Positions 1 to 11,760 are shown, counted from the stretch's first letter. The stretch: 64,000 nucleotides of DNA from Trichobilharzia szidati (GCA_944472155.2 OX235271.1:88301256-88365255), one strand, 5' to 3'. Numbers and translations: made by a program. The notes: generated from the letters alone by a model not told the origin.

Positions 1-850
1 AGTTGTATTTATATGCTTGAATCATTATTGGGAGTGTTTTGAAGAGCAAGTGGACTCCATTAATGTAGAATGTAATGTCGTATTACCTAGATTGTGGTCA
101 ACGTTAGTTGTTATTCAGTCCCACCTTCTTGATTTCTTGCCAAAGCGTTTTAAGATTTGTCGTTATTTGGTCAATGATTTATCGTTTACGTAGTAAAAGT
201 TTCTAAAATCAAGGAAACTCGTCCACACAGATTTAATTAGTCAGTGTTAAAGGATGGTTTACTGCAGTAATATTTAATAGACTGGCCCAGAATTTTACTG
301 AATCGATAATTTCTCGCAGATTTCAAGATTAAAAGTAGTTAAAAAGTACTCATTTTCCTTTGAAAGCCAATGATTGTCGCAACCACCTTTCAGGGGAGAA
401 CTTCATTAGTGTTTCCTTTGAAAATCAAAAGTACTCAGATTATAATATGTTAATTGTTTAAAGTCACAAACTTTACCATAAAGTCAGCAAAATAGAAAGG
501 GTCTGGAGCTTTCAACTGATTAGACTTTTATAACGCCTTCCTGGTACCAAAATACAACTAGATCTAAAGTAAATGACTTTGCCTCCGAGCAGTTAAAGTA
601 TTTTCAGTTTTATTCTAAGGAGTAAGCAACCAGACAGACTTTTACGCTAGTGTTCACCTTCGTTGTACTGCTGAAAGGCACATTCTCATAGTCCTTAGCT
701 CAGCCACGTTAGTGAAATAATCTTAACCCGTATTCTGTTTGAATGTATTGCTGTTACGAGTCTATACCAAAGTAATTCAATCTTCTTGATTTATTTTTCG
801 TTATAAACACTAACAGGTTAATTATGCTAATGACATAGCAACGACTCAGT
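1..850. other. Left edge, no gene recognised
   Basis: AT-rich sequence without a supported reading frame, RNA gene or repeat that I could match elsewhere in the window. Confidence 0.5.
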
Positions 851-2313
851 TTATTATTGTTCCTTTCGGTTATGAGTGGAACATGGGTCTTCAACAACAC
901 ACCTACACTTTGTTCAATTTTCTGCTCTCCTCTTCGGCTGGGCCCATAATCGCTCATGACCTCTTATCTTCCCCTCTCAAGTTCTCCTCCATGTCCTTCT
1001 CGCACGGACGACTCACTTGTCGTTTCTCACTCGGGTTCCACTCGAGCACTGGCCTGCATTGTGCGTGATTTCACTTGATGGCCTCCTCAACGTATGCTCT
1101 ATCCACCTCCATTTTCTTCTCCATATTTGTTGAACGATAGGTTCATAGTTAGTTTGTTCCCAGAGTTTCTGGTTGCTAGTTCATTCTGGCTGGCCTTCTG
1201 ATCTCCGGTATGGAGCCAGCGGGAGTAGCCGTTGATAAAAGTCTATAGTCCGCTGAAAATGCTTTTCGTGATGGTCTACCAAGTTTCTGACCCGTATAGA
1301 AGGACCAACTCCACACTGGTGGTGAGAAACCGAATCTTGTTCTTTAGGCTGTGGAGTGCAGGAGATTTCCAAACTGGTTTCATATTGATGAAGGCGTGTC
1401 TTGCCTCTCCGATTCTGGCTGCCTGGCTCTGACATCTCCATCTGTTCCGCCTGCAGTTGGAACAATGTTTCCTAGATAAGTGAAGGAAGTGACCTCCGTC
1501 AAATCTCTCCCGTTGATTGTGATTAATGCTGGTTGTTGTTGTTGTTGCTGTTTGTCGGTTGTCTTCATCACCTCCATCTTCTCTATGTTCGCCTGGAGTC
1601 CTGTCTTCGCTGTCTACCTCTTCAGACGGTTTGTTGGTTTTCGCCTGCAAATCTTTGAGTATGTGTGACATTAAACAGAATTCGTCCACGCCCGAAATCC
1701 AGATCTTCGAGATTCTTCTTATCGTTCATTGCAGCGTATTCCTGTCTTCTTACTCACATCGCGCAGTCTGACGCATAATCCAGTCCACCACGATTAAGAA
1801 TATCATTGGTGATAATAGGCTGCCTTGTCCTACTCCTGTATTCACTTCAAACCCCTCGTTGAGTTAACCATTTTGGATCCCCTGACACGTGACGCTGTCA
1901 TAGAGCCAGCTGTTAGATGAGGTTGATAAAGACGTGTAAACTGTGTGCCATAGTGTTGAAGTAGTTTTTTAAATTACTTCTCGGTCAACAATGTCGAAGA
2001 CCTTTTAGAAGTCGATGAAGTTAAGGTACAGGTTTGATTGCCATGCTATTCTTTGTTCTAGGATGATGCGCAGGGCTGCAATTTGACCCAGGATGACGTG
2101 ACTTAGTATTTTACCTCTCATGAACAAAAGCATGATTCAGTCCTTTCGGAGGCCTTAAATGACCTTCTTTGGTTCCTTGACAAGGTAGCCTTTATTCCAG
2201 TCAGTGGTGATTCTTCCTTCATTCCGAGCCTTTAGCAAAAATGGTGGCAGCATATCTGCTGCAGTCTCTGTGTCTGCTTTCATTGCATCGGGTGTATTTA
2301 TTTTGGCCCTTTA
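851..2313 (-). mobile_element. RTE-type LINE, RT C-terminal part and 3' end (decayed)
   Basis: On the minus strand, frames with stops and shifts read as the C-terminal half of an RTE-clade reverse transcriptase: a TYLGNIVPTAGGTDGDVRAR-like segment, then ARHAFINMKPVWKSPALHS and LLYGSETW near 1276-1470, then the 3' tail at 851-1070, ending in AATAATAAA. The same 3' end recurs at 33891-34165, 62600-62805 and 63795-64000. The upstream part of the same element continues at 8322-9303, after the gypsy insertion. Confidence 0.8.
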
Positions 2314-2355
2314 GACGCTGACGGTGTTGACGTTTTCAAATTGTATGGAGTATAC

Positions 2356-2704
2356 TGTAGCGGTAAATAATTCCCCAAAATTATTAACCACAGCAATCAT
2401 CACTCAACATTGGATGCTGACCATCACTGTTTAAGTCGACTTGTTTAGCTGAAGGCTTACGGTCAAGCATCCCCGCCATTTGGTGCTCCGTCGTGTCACG
2501 TGCGTGCACGATTACTAGCTAGCTAAGCATTCACCTCTACCCGCGATTTTGTCCCGAAATATAATACGTACTTTGGACGACAAAATCTGGTCTTTTGCTT
2601 TACCATTTGGTACTCAAAGAACGAACACTATAGAAGTTGTTGGTATAAGATCTTGCGTTAGTATAATCCGTACAACTCGCGAACGTCGATACCCGCAGTC
2701 ACCA
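2356..2704 (+). repeat. 5' LTR of gypsy element
   Basis: Begins TGTAGCGGTAAATAATTCC and ends ...CACCA, about 349 bp, with TG/CA ends. Its start is repeated at 7219, and diverged copies are at 10796-11141 (minus) and 11435-11760 (plus). Confidence 0.85.
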
Positions 2705-2707
2705 AAC

Positions 2708-2725
2708 TGGTGAGCCCAACCACGA
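2708..2725 (+). other. Primer-binding site
   Basis: TGGTGAGCCCAACCACGA starts 3 nt after the LTR end. The TGG start is what a tRNA CCA end would pair with. CsRn1-clade elements are reported to use tRNA-Trp; I could not confirm the tRNA. Confidence 0.6.
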
Positions 2726-2816
2726 ACTACATCTTCACTTCACACGCAGATAAACCCGGTGAGTTCGTTCCTTTTTGTGTTTATCCCTGTACTCTTTTGT
2801 AATCGGCATTTTCGTC

Positions 2817-3635
2817 ATGAGTGATCCTAGCCCCAAGGTTATTCGGATTCACTCAACCGCCAAAACAATCCAGCTAGTACCATATTGGCCAGATAATGCT
2901 GAAACGTGGTTTCAGATTGCTGAGTCTGATTTTTATGAACATGGCATAACTGATCAACGTTCACAGTTCCTTGCAGTTATTCACGCCCTACCGCGGGTAT
3001 TCAGCAAGTGCGTAACTCTGCAGATGTCGGTAAGTAACTCGTACGAGTTGCTCAAAGCATCCATCCTCAAGAGAAACGTTCCCACAGATCGACAACGTCT
3101 GGATGAGTTATTTCGTAACATCGAGTTAGGAGAACAGTCAGCCGTGAGCATGCTGACAAGAATGAGAGAGGTTATTGGCCAAAGTCAGTTCGATGAAGGA
3201 CTGTTTAGAGAACTATTTTTATCCAAACTGCCACAGTCAGTTCAGACTGTACTTGTGACACTTCAAAGTGTTCTCATAGATGACTTAGCTGTCTCTGAAG
3301 ATAGAATTCTAGAGATAACGAAACGGCCAGTTACCGAAGTATACTCAATTACCGAACAGGCTTCGAAGAAGGATTTTGCAATGATAGAGTTAATCAACTC
3401 CATCCAGCAGATGCTTAGGTCAAACAATCCTAGTAATTCCTCCTACCGTCGTTCCAAATCCCCTCAATGGCAAAGCGCACGTGGACGATCTAAGTCCAAC
3501 ACACGCTCTCTCAAAAATCCTGACTGGTGTTGGTATCACAACACCTATGGCAAGGAAGCGAAATGTTGTCGAAAACCTTGTGATTTCGGCAAAGCCTCCA
3601 AGTCTGTGGGAAACTATCCCGCCGGCACGCGTTAG
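2817..3635 (+). CDS. gag: gypsy Gag polyprotein
   Basis: 272 codons from the first true ATG (2817); the frame is open further upstream only through a TTG. The capsid-like part contains [19 protein letters not shown], and the nucleocapsid has a single CWYH...CRKPC zinc motif (about 3531-3584). It stops at TAG 3633-3635, overlapping pol, which is in the -1 frame. Confidence 0.88.
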   Translation: MSDPSPKVIRIHSTAKTIQLVPYWPDNAETWFQIAESDFYEHGITDQRSQFLAVIHALPRVFSKCVTLQMSVSNSYELLKASILKRNVPTDRQRLDELFRNIELGEQSAVSMLTRMREVIGQSQFDEGLFRELFLSKLPQSVQTVLVTLQSVLIDDLAVSEDRILEITKRPVTEVYSITEQASKKDFAMIELINSIQQMLRSNNPSNSSYRRSKSPQWQSARGRSKSNTRSLKNPDWCWYHNTYGKEAKCCRKPCDFGKASKSVGNYPAGTR

Positions 3636-6600
3636 CGGCAACCGTCGCCGGTGGCACTAGCCGCTTACTTTACATCCATGATGTAATGAGCTGGACTAGA
3701 TATCTAGTCGACACAGGGGCCGAAGTCAGCGTCCTTCCTGCTACAGCAGCAGATCGACAAAAGGATCCTAACTTCAACCTACAGGCTGCAAATGGAAAAC
3801 CAATTGCAACCTATGGTCGGAAATACGTCTATCTGAAAGTAGGTTTACGCAAACCTATTCAGTGGATTTTCCTAATCGCTGACGTCACAATGCCCATCAT
3901 TGGCACGGATCTACTTAATCACCATGATTTGCTCGTAGACGTCCGCCGTAAACGACTAATTGACAACACTACTAGTTTGTCCATCAAAGGCATAACTTAC
4001 GTAGGCCCCAGCTTGTCAATCGTTAAGATGAAAGCAATCCTCGATCCAACTTTTCAACCGATTGTTGACAAATATCCGGAACTGAATTGCCCATCTAACG
4101 ATCTCCCGTGTATAACCAGCAATGTTATGCACCACATCATAACCTCAGGACAGCCCGTGACATCTAAAGCACGACGACTGGCCCCTGATAAACTGAGAAT
4201 TGCCAGAAACGAATTCGATCATATGCTCACCCTTGGGATCATTCGACCATCGAATAGTCCATGGGCATCCCCATTGCATATGGTACCGAAAAAGGATAAC
4301 AACGATTGGCGACCCACTGGTGATTACCGGCGAGTGAACGCCAAAACAACCCCTGATTGCTACCCTTTGCCTCACATACACGACTTGACGGCAACGTTAT
4401 CTGGAGCATCTATATTCTCCAAAATCGACTTGGTTAAAGCGTATAACCAAATCCCGATGGCAACGGAAGATATTTCGAAAACGGCTATCATCACGCCTTT
4501 CGGACTTTTTGAATTCCTACGTATGCCATTCGGCCTCCGGAATGCGGCCCAAACATTCCAACGCTTCATCGATGAAGTATTTCGCGGCCTCGACTTTGTA
4601 TACGCATACTTAGACGACTGCCTCATTGCCAGTCCAGATAAGGAAACTCACCTTAGACACTTGGACTTGGCATTTGAAAGGTTACGCCAACATGGTGTTA
4701 CCATCAATATACAGAAGTGTCAGATAGGCGTTGACTCACTCGATTTTCTGGGTCACACTATTGACTGTCAGGGCATACGCCCACTGGCTACTAAAGTCGA
4801 AGCGATACTGAACTTTCCGGAGCCAAAGACAGTAAAATGCCTTCGCACTTTTAACGGCTTGGTAAGTTATTACCGACGTTTTATTCCTAATTGTGCTTCT
4901 CTAATTCAGCCATTAACCGATCTCCTTCGAGGGAACAACAAGGCTATCGAACTCGACACGTCTGCTCGACATGCTTTTACTCAGGTAAAGAAAGCTATTG
5001 CGGATGCCACACTTCTTATGTATCAGGATCCAACGGCACCGTTGAGTATCTCGGTTGATGCATCAGACACTGCAATCGGCGCAGTTCTACAACAACTAGT
5101 CAACAGAGAGGGGAAACCACTCGCCTTTTTCTCGAGGCGCCTTCAAGTAGCTGAAACGAAGTACAGCACATTCTGCAGAGAACTTCTGGCTATGTACTGT
5201 GCTCTACGTCATTTTCGACATTCAGTTGAGGGTCGTGAATTCACCATTTTCACTGACCACAAACCTCTGACGTACTCTCTGAACTCAACTTCAGATAAGT
5301 ATTCACCCAGGGAATCGCGACAACTAGATTAAGTTTCACAGTTTTCATCAGATATTCGCCATGTTTCCGCAGTGAACAACACTGTGGCAGATGCCCTGTC
5401 ACGTATTTGTTCTTTCACCCAAATCGACGGCATAGACCTTGTAAAACTGGCTCGTCTTCAAAAAGAAGATATTGAGCTTCAGCGTGAGTTGTCGAAAACA
5501 ACTCTACAATTAGCCAAGAAACCCTTAGGTATAGGAAAGGATACTATTCTGTGTGACATTTCCACTAGTACTCCTCGCCCCATCGTGCCTAAAAGTTATC
5601 GCCGTAACGTCTTCAATACGTTGCATGGCTTATCCCATCCAGGTATTCGAACTACTGTCAAGCTCGTAACTAGTCGGTTTTGTTGGCCTGGTATTAACAA
5701 AGAAGTAAGGGAATGGGTACAGACGTGCTTAGCTTGCCAAAAGTGCAAGGTAATAAGACACACTAAAAGCCCCCTTGGCACTTTTCTTATCCCCGATGCC
5801 CGTTTCGAACACGTCCATATAGATTTAGTTGGCCCTCTTCCAGAATCTCATGGATACACCTATATGTTAACCTGCATCGATCGCTTCACACGATGGCCTG
5901 AAGCAGTACCCATCAAGGATATATCTGCTGAAACAGCCGCACGCGTCTTTGTAGAGAGATGGGTCGCAAACTTTGGATGCCCATCTTCCATAACAACTGA
6001 TCGTGGGCGGCAATTCGAAAGCGGTTTATTCTTCGCTTTGACTAAAATCCTTGGTTGCATGCGTTTTAGAACAACAGCCTACCATCCTCAAGCGAATGGT
6101 GTGGTAGAGCGTCTACACAGACAGTTGAAAGCTGGTTTGTCAGCTGCGAATAACACCCACTGGACTGAATCCCTTCCGTTAGTTCTCCTAGGGATACGAA
6201 ACGCCTTAAAAACCGATGCTGGTTGTACTACCGCTGAGCTAGTATATGGCACAACACTACGACTGCCAGGTGAGTTTGTTTCTCCCTCCTGCTTCCCACC
6301 AGCGGTAGATCACTCCTCATACGTCAGCAGGCTTACAAACGCAATGGGTTCAGTTAAACCTGCTCCTCTTCGACCACAGTCCATTGATGTTTTCGTTCAC
6401 CCTTGTTTCAAAACTTCTTCACATGTATTTGTTCGTCGCGACTCGGTACGTCGTCCTCTAGAACCCCCGTATGACGGACCATATAAAGTGATTAAACGTA
6501 CTGATAAACTCTTTGTCTTAGGCAAAAAAGACCGCGAAGACACCGTCAGTATCGACCGTCTGAAACCAACTTACTTGGAAGGTAACCCCATTAGCCTGGA

Positions 6601-6763
6601 GCTAAACGTACCCGATAATTCACAAGTAATTGAATCTACTTCAGTCTTCGAAGAACTCCCTAGCACGGCGAAAGCCACCGAACCTTCGGTCGATCACTCT
6701 AAAAAACCGCGTTCTGGACGTCACGTTAGATTCCCAGAATACCTTCACACCTATTTCACATAA
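3584..6763 (+). pseudogene. pol: gypsy Pol polyprotein (protease, RT, RNase H, integrase), one nonsense codon
   Basis: The -1 frame relative to gag is open from 3584. The aspartic protease active site DTGAEVSV is at about 3710. RT has its catalytic YLDD at 4607-4618. RNase H includes [15 protein letters not shown] and FTDHKPL. A TAA at 5330-5332 interrupts the linker before integrase, but the frame resumes immediately in the same register, with VADALSR, a HHCC zinc finger (LSHPG...CLACQKC) and DDE core segments ([23 protein letters not shown]). No other break was seen. A single point mutation therefore separates it from an open frame. Confidence 0.9.
3608..3654 (+). promoter_or_regulatory. 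Candidate -1 ribosomal frameshift signal between gag and pol
   Basis: The heptamer GGGAAAC (3608-3614) is in the correct register for gag (G GGA AAC). It lies inside the 52-nt stretch (3584-3635) where both frames are open. Four bases later an 8-bp stem can form between 3619-3626 and 3647-3654 (one G-U pair, 20-nt loop). G_GGA_AAC is an established retroviral slippery sequence; its use here is inferred. Confidence 0.6.
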
Positions 6764-7203
6764 CTGAGTGACACATCAATTTTTTTTATGTTGCATCATT
6801 TAACACAAGTAAATGATATTTTTCCTATAACCGTACATTAAACTAAATTATATGTATATTTTTTTTCCCGATATTTTGAACTTTACATTATTTTACTGTA
6901 TAGTAGATGCATGTCATATTTTTTTGGTAAAAAAACGCTTATTTGGTACATTTTTCTTGACAAGGTTCTCAGCATTCTTGTTTTCTTTTCCAGGTGCAAC
7001 GGGCACTGGACAGGAAACAAACGAAGCACGGGATCAAACGAACAACATTGAGGAAGCTATGTACAGACACCCTATTAGCATAGGCAGACAGACCAGCAGG
7101 CTCTCGATCAAGCCGCTCGGAAGATTTTTTTTCACCCATCAGGGAACCATCGAGATTTTTTTACTTCCGGCTGGTCATGTCTTAGGGTCCTCACAAACCC
7201 ACT

Positions 7204-7217
7204 AGGGGGGGAGTGAG
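7204..7217 (+). other. Polypurine tract
   Basis: AGGGGGGGAGTGAG lies directly before the 3' LTR start at 7219, the place and composition expected of the plus-strand primer. The 440 bp between pol and this tract (6764-7203) is an AT-rich untranslated region; an ATG-started frame there (6852-7205) has no recognisable product. Confidence 0.85.
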
Positions 7218-7218
7218 C

Positions 7219-7327
7219 TGTAGCGGTAAATAATTCCCAAAAATTATTGACCACAGCAATCATCACTCAACATTGGATGCTGACCATCACTGTTTAAGTC
7301 GACTTGTTTAGTTGAAGGCTTACGGTC
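7219..7327 (+). repeat. 3' LTR of gypsy element, truncated
   Basis: The first ~109 bp of the LTR, nearly identical to 2356-2465, ending at GGCTTACGGTC. It then passes into inverted gypsy internal sequence. Confidence 0.88.
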
Positions 7328-7336
7328 TGGCTGGTC

Positions 7337-8321
7337 TCATCATGGATGTAAAGTAGGCGACTAGTGCCACCGGCGACGGTTGCCGCCGATGAGTGCCGGT
7401 GGGATAGCTTCCCGCAGACTTTGAGACATTGCTGAAATTTCAAGGTTTACGGCAACACTTGGCTTCCTGGCCATTGGTGTTGTGATACCAGCACCAGTCA
7501 GGGTTTTTCAGTGAACATCGCTTGGACTTAGATCAACCACTTGCGTTTTGCCGTTGAGAGGATTTAGGACGACGGTAGGAGGAATTATGAGGCATGTTTG
7601 ACCTAAGCATTTGGTGGATGTAGTTGCACAACTCTATCACTGCAGTATCCTTACTCGAAGTCTGTTTGGCCACCGAGCATATATCAGGAACTGACCGTTT
7701 AGTTATTTCTAGAATTTCATCGGCAGAGGTAGCTAAGTCGTCTATGATAACACCTGAAGTGTCACCAGCACAGTCTGAACTGACTGTGATAGTTTAGATA
7801 AAAAGAGTTCTCTGAACAGTCCTTCATCGAACTGACTTTGGCCAATAACCTCTCTCATTCTTGTCAGCATGCTCACGGCTGACTGATCCCCTAACTCGAT
7901 GTTACGAAATAATTCATCCAGACGCTGTCGATCCGTAAGAACATTTCTCTTGAGGAGGGATGCTTTGAGCAACTCGTACGAGTTGCTTAACTCTGGACTC
8001 GACATCTGCACAGTTACGCACTTGCTGAGTTCCCTCGGTAGGGCGTGAATAACTGCGAAGAACTGTTAACGTTGATCGGTTACCCCATGCTCAAAAAAAT
8101 CAGACTCAGCTATCTGAAACCACGTTTCAGCATTATCTGGCCAATATGGTACGAGCTGATTGGTTTTGGCAGTGGAGCAAATACGAATGATCTTGAGATT
8201 AGGATCATCCATGACGAAATGTATGCCGACTACAATATAGTACAAGAACAAATACAAAAAGGAACGAAATCACCAGGTTTATCTGCGTATTAATCGAAGA
8301 TGAAGTTCGCAGTTGGGCTGT
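7337..8321 (-). mobile_element. Inverted gypsy fragment: leader, gag and start of pol, no LTR
   Basis: The minus strand matches the plus-strand element from just inside its primer-binding site (2712) through gag to the pol start (about 3685), with frameshifts and many substitutions. Gag stretches such as [19 protein letters not shown] (8066-8257) and [19 protein letters not shown] (7742-8011) are clear. It is a different, diverged copy of the family. The 42 bp at 2314-2355 may be its pol 3' end (weak TVS-like match), which would mean the full element inserted into it. Confidence 0.85.
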
Positions 8322-9303
8322 AGCATTCTTGGACTTCAGGACCTTTATTGCAATGAAGATTTCCGACTTCTTGAAAGGATTGTTGTCCACTGACAGTTCT
8401 GTGAATGCTGTTGGTGTGCAAGCTGCAGGTGATGGTCAATTCAAGAGTCCTTTGAGGTGATCAGCCCACTGTCTGAGTAGTCTCTCCTCCTTGGTAATTA
8501 TGTTCCCTTGACCATCTTTTACAGGTTTCGCCTGTGTTGATCTCTTCCTGAAAAGTGTTCTGGTTACCTGACATGGTGTTGCGAGATCTCTTCTACTTAC
8601 AGCCTACCTGTCCTGCTTCAGTAGTTAGTGTCTTAGAATTATCTTTTGTCTTTCTTAGCACTCTTCTTTTCTTTATTGAGTGCAGCGTGCATTGAACTCG
8701 GCTGCTCCTTCTGCTGCTCACCTTTGCACTGAGCCATCTTCTAATTCACCATCATCCTGTCCCCTCTTCTATTGGCTGCCAGGTAAGTATCCGTTGAGAG
8801 CCATTCCTTGTCTTGCCTCTTCATCCTCCCTTAAATAAATGTAAATGACTCCTCGAAAATCACCTTCAAAGAGTTCCATTGTTCTTCTACATAGGCTTCC
8901 TCAGTGATGCCACGCAGTGTCTCCGACTTTTCTCTGATGGCTACAGTGAAGGAACCCTTTGCAGTTTTTGCTTCACTTTTTGAGTGCTTAAGCTGAATTA
9001 CGATTTGTGTTCATTTGTTCTGAGGGCTTCCAGCTTAACGTTGGAGGTCGCTCGAACTAAATGATGATCTAAGCGCACATCTGATCCCCTTCTAGACTTT
9101 ATTTCCGGAAGGCTGCGTCTCCGCATCTTTGAGATTGAGACTAAATCTATCTGGTTTATTATGTATCCGTCGGGCGAAATCTATGTTACCTTATGTATAT
9201 CCCCGTGTTTGTAAGCATTGCTTCCGGTCAGTAATTAATTGGAGGTTTCGAGGTCTGAAGAGAGTTATCCACTGTCATTCATTTCGCCCAGAGCCTGTCG
9301 ACC
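8322..9303 (-). mobile_element. RTE-type LINE, endonuclease C-terminal part and RT linker (decayed)
   Basis: The minus strand reads as ISPDGYIINQIDLVSISK and RRGSDVRLDHHLV (RTE endonuclease, about 9060-9180), then the linker to RT up to KKSEIFIAIKVLKSKNA at 8325. The reading continues across the gypsy insertion at 2313. Several stops are present. A similar fragment lies at 35215-35660. Confidence 0.8.
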
Positions 9304-10636
9304 CATAAATAAATAAATAATAGTATATTCTCATTTTGTACATGAGGGACGCCAGTTTACAGGCATCATCAATATGATAAATTACATATACGATTAGTAA
9401 ACATATTTAATAATAGTAATTATAAATAATTTTTTCCTACCTGTGTAGGACACACCAATTGTACAGGCATGGATAAGTATCATTTAAATTACATAAATTT
9501 GGTTCATGGTAAAGTTATAAGGTTGCAGTCATTTTGTCTATGGGAACAATATGATAACTAGTCATTCAATGGAGCACATCAAGAAATATAGAAATATTGT
9601 CTTCGCATTAACAAAAAAACCAGGTCTTTGGTGGATGGATTATAAGTGCCTGGGAAAAAAATAAAGCTTGAAGTAAATATTCATACATAACTTTGTTGTG
9701 TGCAGAGTCCTCGAATTATAGTTCATGGATGTGTTATTTTGGAATCAGTGATGTGTTTGTCTCATTTGATCTGCAATGTCATTGTTGGGAGTAAGTACAT
9801 AAGCTTCGGACGCATTAATTAATGGATTTCTACTGCTCGTGGGTATTTTCATAGCGTGAGGAAGGTTTATGAAATTCAGCTGTTCCGACAGGAGTTGAGA
9901 ATATTAACTGCTCAGCAACATTATGGATATAAGTTCATCACATTATCTAAGGAAAGGTGGGTTGCAGTTGGTGAGGGATATACGGTGCCCAACGAGCGTT
10001 CATCTGTCCATGTGATGTTGTGGTGAGTTATACCTTTTTCATGTTGTCGGTTTATGTCCATTTTATTCCACTTATTGTGTTGGGTAGTAGTTTTACAAAC
10101 GAGATTTCTTTTCTGTTTCAGGATACGTATCTTAACCGTTAATGTTTTATCTAGAATTATAAATATAGGCAAAAAACAACAGGTGTAGTATTTAAGCTTA
10201 TACATTAAATGGACCTACAATTTCGGAGGCTCTCAGATAGGAACTAGAACTACTATCGTTTGCAAACTCTCGTAGTTTGTCATTAAGCACCTTTTTGAAG
10301 GAGGCCAATGTACTTGCTTGACGCATTTCCATTGGCAGTTTATTCCATATCTGTGCATACCTAATCAAGTAAAATTTTTGCCTGGTGGCTGTTTTACATT
10401 GTTCGATAGCTACTGTACCCTTAGTATGTCTTAGTTTGTAGCCATTGTCATCTGAAAGTCGAGTGCCATTAGTAGAGGTAAAAACTAAGTGGTTTAGAAG
10501 CTTATAGTAAAGTGTCAAGTTTAGTCTCAGGCGTCTTAGCCATAGTGTTTCTAGTCCTAGGGTATCACATCTAGTGGAGTGGTTCGCACCATTTCCGGTT
10601 CCGAGTAATTTTAACGTGAAGTACCTCTGCACTCCC
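9304..10636 (-). mobile_element. CR1-like LINE, 5'-truncated 3' end with target duplication
   Basis: The coding end (10198-10636, minus) reads GVQRYFTLKLLGTGNG, LWLRRLRLNLTLYYKLL and IWNKLPMEMRQASTLASFKK, the C-terminus of a CR1/Perere-type element. It is followed by a 3' untranslated region and an AAAT-rich tail at 9305-9330. TCGACC flanks it on both sides (9298-9303 and 10637-10642), and the RTE endonuclease frame resumes on each side. About 330 bp of its 3' region (9325-9655) is the reverse complement of 15620-15965. Confidence 0.82.
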
Positions 10637-10795
10637 TCGACCATGATGATTTCTCTTCCTGTGTGCTCCCAATTTAGCATTCACACCACCCATTAGGATT
10701 TCGATAGAGCCCTTTGGGATGCCCATTAATGTTTGCACTTGCCCATAGAAATCTGCCTTCTTCTGCATCAGTTCTGTGTTTTTTAGAGGCTAAGA
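10637..10795 (-). mobile_element. RTE LINE endonuclease fragment
   Basis: The minus strand encodes KKADFYGQVQTLMGIPKG and EILMGGVNAKLGAHRK, the middle of an RTE endonuclease. It sits between the CR1-like insertion and the lone LTR. Confidence 0.78.
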
Positions 10796-11141
10796 TGTTG
10801 ACGCACGGATATACAGTTTACTAACGCAAGACCTAACACTAACAACTTCTATGGTATTCGTTCCGCGTAGACCAAAGGCAAGGCAAAACATTAGAACTGA
10901 TCGTCCAAATTACGAGTTATATTTCGGGACCGAATCGGAGTGCGAGATGATTGCTTAACTAGCTAGGGATCGTGCGCGAACGAACGAAGGAACGGAAGTA
11001 ACACGACAGCATGCCAAATGGCATGGATGCTTGACCGGAAGCATTCAGCGAAGGAAGTCGGTTAAAACAGTGATGGTCAGCATCCAGTGTTCAATGATGA
11101 ATGCTGTGGCCAATAATTCTGGGGAATTACCTACCGCCGCA
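10796..11141 (-). repeat. Lone gypsy LTR (minus strand)
   Basis: The reverse complement follows the LTR at 2356-2704 through most of its length, with many substitutions. Its ends are TG and CA (346 bp). It splits the RTE endonuclease frame. No clear target duplication was seen. Confidence 0.8.
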
Positions 11142-11300
11142 GGTGCGTAACACTGAATGATCACAACCTTCTTTTTGAGCCCAGTCTTGCTGTCAAAATC
11201 CTGGAAAGGACTGGTTCCCACTTCAATAGAGATTTGGTAGGAGTTTGTTTGGTTTTCCAGGGTGGGGTGGCTAACCATACGCCTAACCCTCCCTTCTTTT
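11142..11300 (-). mobile_element. RTE LINE endonuclease fragment, N-terminal side
   Basis: The minus strand encodes TKQTPTKSLLKWEP-like sequence and VVIIQCYAP, an endonuclease motif region of RTE elements. This is the furthest 5' piece of the nested LINE that I can recognise. The next 134 bp (11301-11434) are unassigned. Confidence 0.7.
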
Positions 11301-11434
11301 CCTTAGCTTTAGATCGGCTAGAAAACTAACGAGTTTAAATTTCGGCAATTAGTCATGTTTACGTTCATGTTAGCACACATATAATGTAAAACTGTATCTT
11401 AACGTGAGTAATTTGATCTAACGGTACAGATGTC

Positions 11435-11760
11435 TGTAGCAGTAAATAATCCCCCAAAATTATTAGACTACACCGTCCTCCACTTACTGGATGCTGATAT
11501 TCACTATTTAATTCGACTTGTTGAACTGAGTGTCCGCCGTCAAACATGGGCTGCATTCGACACTCTGTCTTGTTACGGACGCACATAATCCCTACCTAAC
11601 TAAGCAATCATCCTCGCACCACGATCCTGATCCTGAAATATACAGCGTATCTTCAACGATAAGTTTGGTGTTTTGATTTGTCTTTGTTCCTAGCAGAATA
11701 AATACAATGAATTGTTGGGGATAAGAACTTGCATTGTATGCAGAGTACTTTGCGTAAACA
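11435..11760 (+). repeat. Diverged gypsy LTR (plus strand)
   Basis: Begins TGTAGCAGTAAATAATCCCC and follows the 2356 LTR (GGATGCTGATATTCACT, TTAATTCGACTTGTTGAACTG) to a CA end at 11760. There is no adjoining internal sequence, so it is a solo or truncated LTR. Confidence 0.75.

Larger units (their letters stand above)
2356..7327 (+). mobile_element. Ty3/gypsy LTR retrotransposon, CsRn1-like, nearly complete
   Basis: Order: 5' LTR 2356-2704, primer-binding site at 2708, gag, pol (protease, RT, RNase H, integrase), polypurine tract 7204-7217, and a 3' LTR cut short after about 109 bp. The gag zinc motif is of the Cys-His-Cys-Cys kind (CX2HX9CX3C), known for the CsRn1 clade of gypsy elements, which includes schistosome Saci elements. 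The 5' LTR and the remaining 3' LTR differ at only a few positions over their shared ~109 bp, so the insertion is not very old. One stop interrupts pol. Confidence 0.92.

Noticed and set aside
883..1068. Small plus-strand ORF
   Set aside because: It lies antisense to the RTE 3' end, which recurs at 63795-64000 with different frames open.
2775..2816. Longer gag start
   Set aside because: The upstream extension begins with TTG; the first ATG is at 2817 and the related minus-strand copy also starts MDDP-like there.
6852..7205. Envelope-like or accessory ORF after pol
   Set aside because: No signal peptide or transmembrane pattern typical of an envelope and no known relative; it lies in the region before the polypurine tract.
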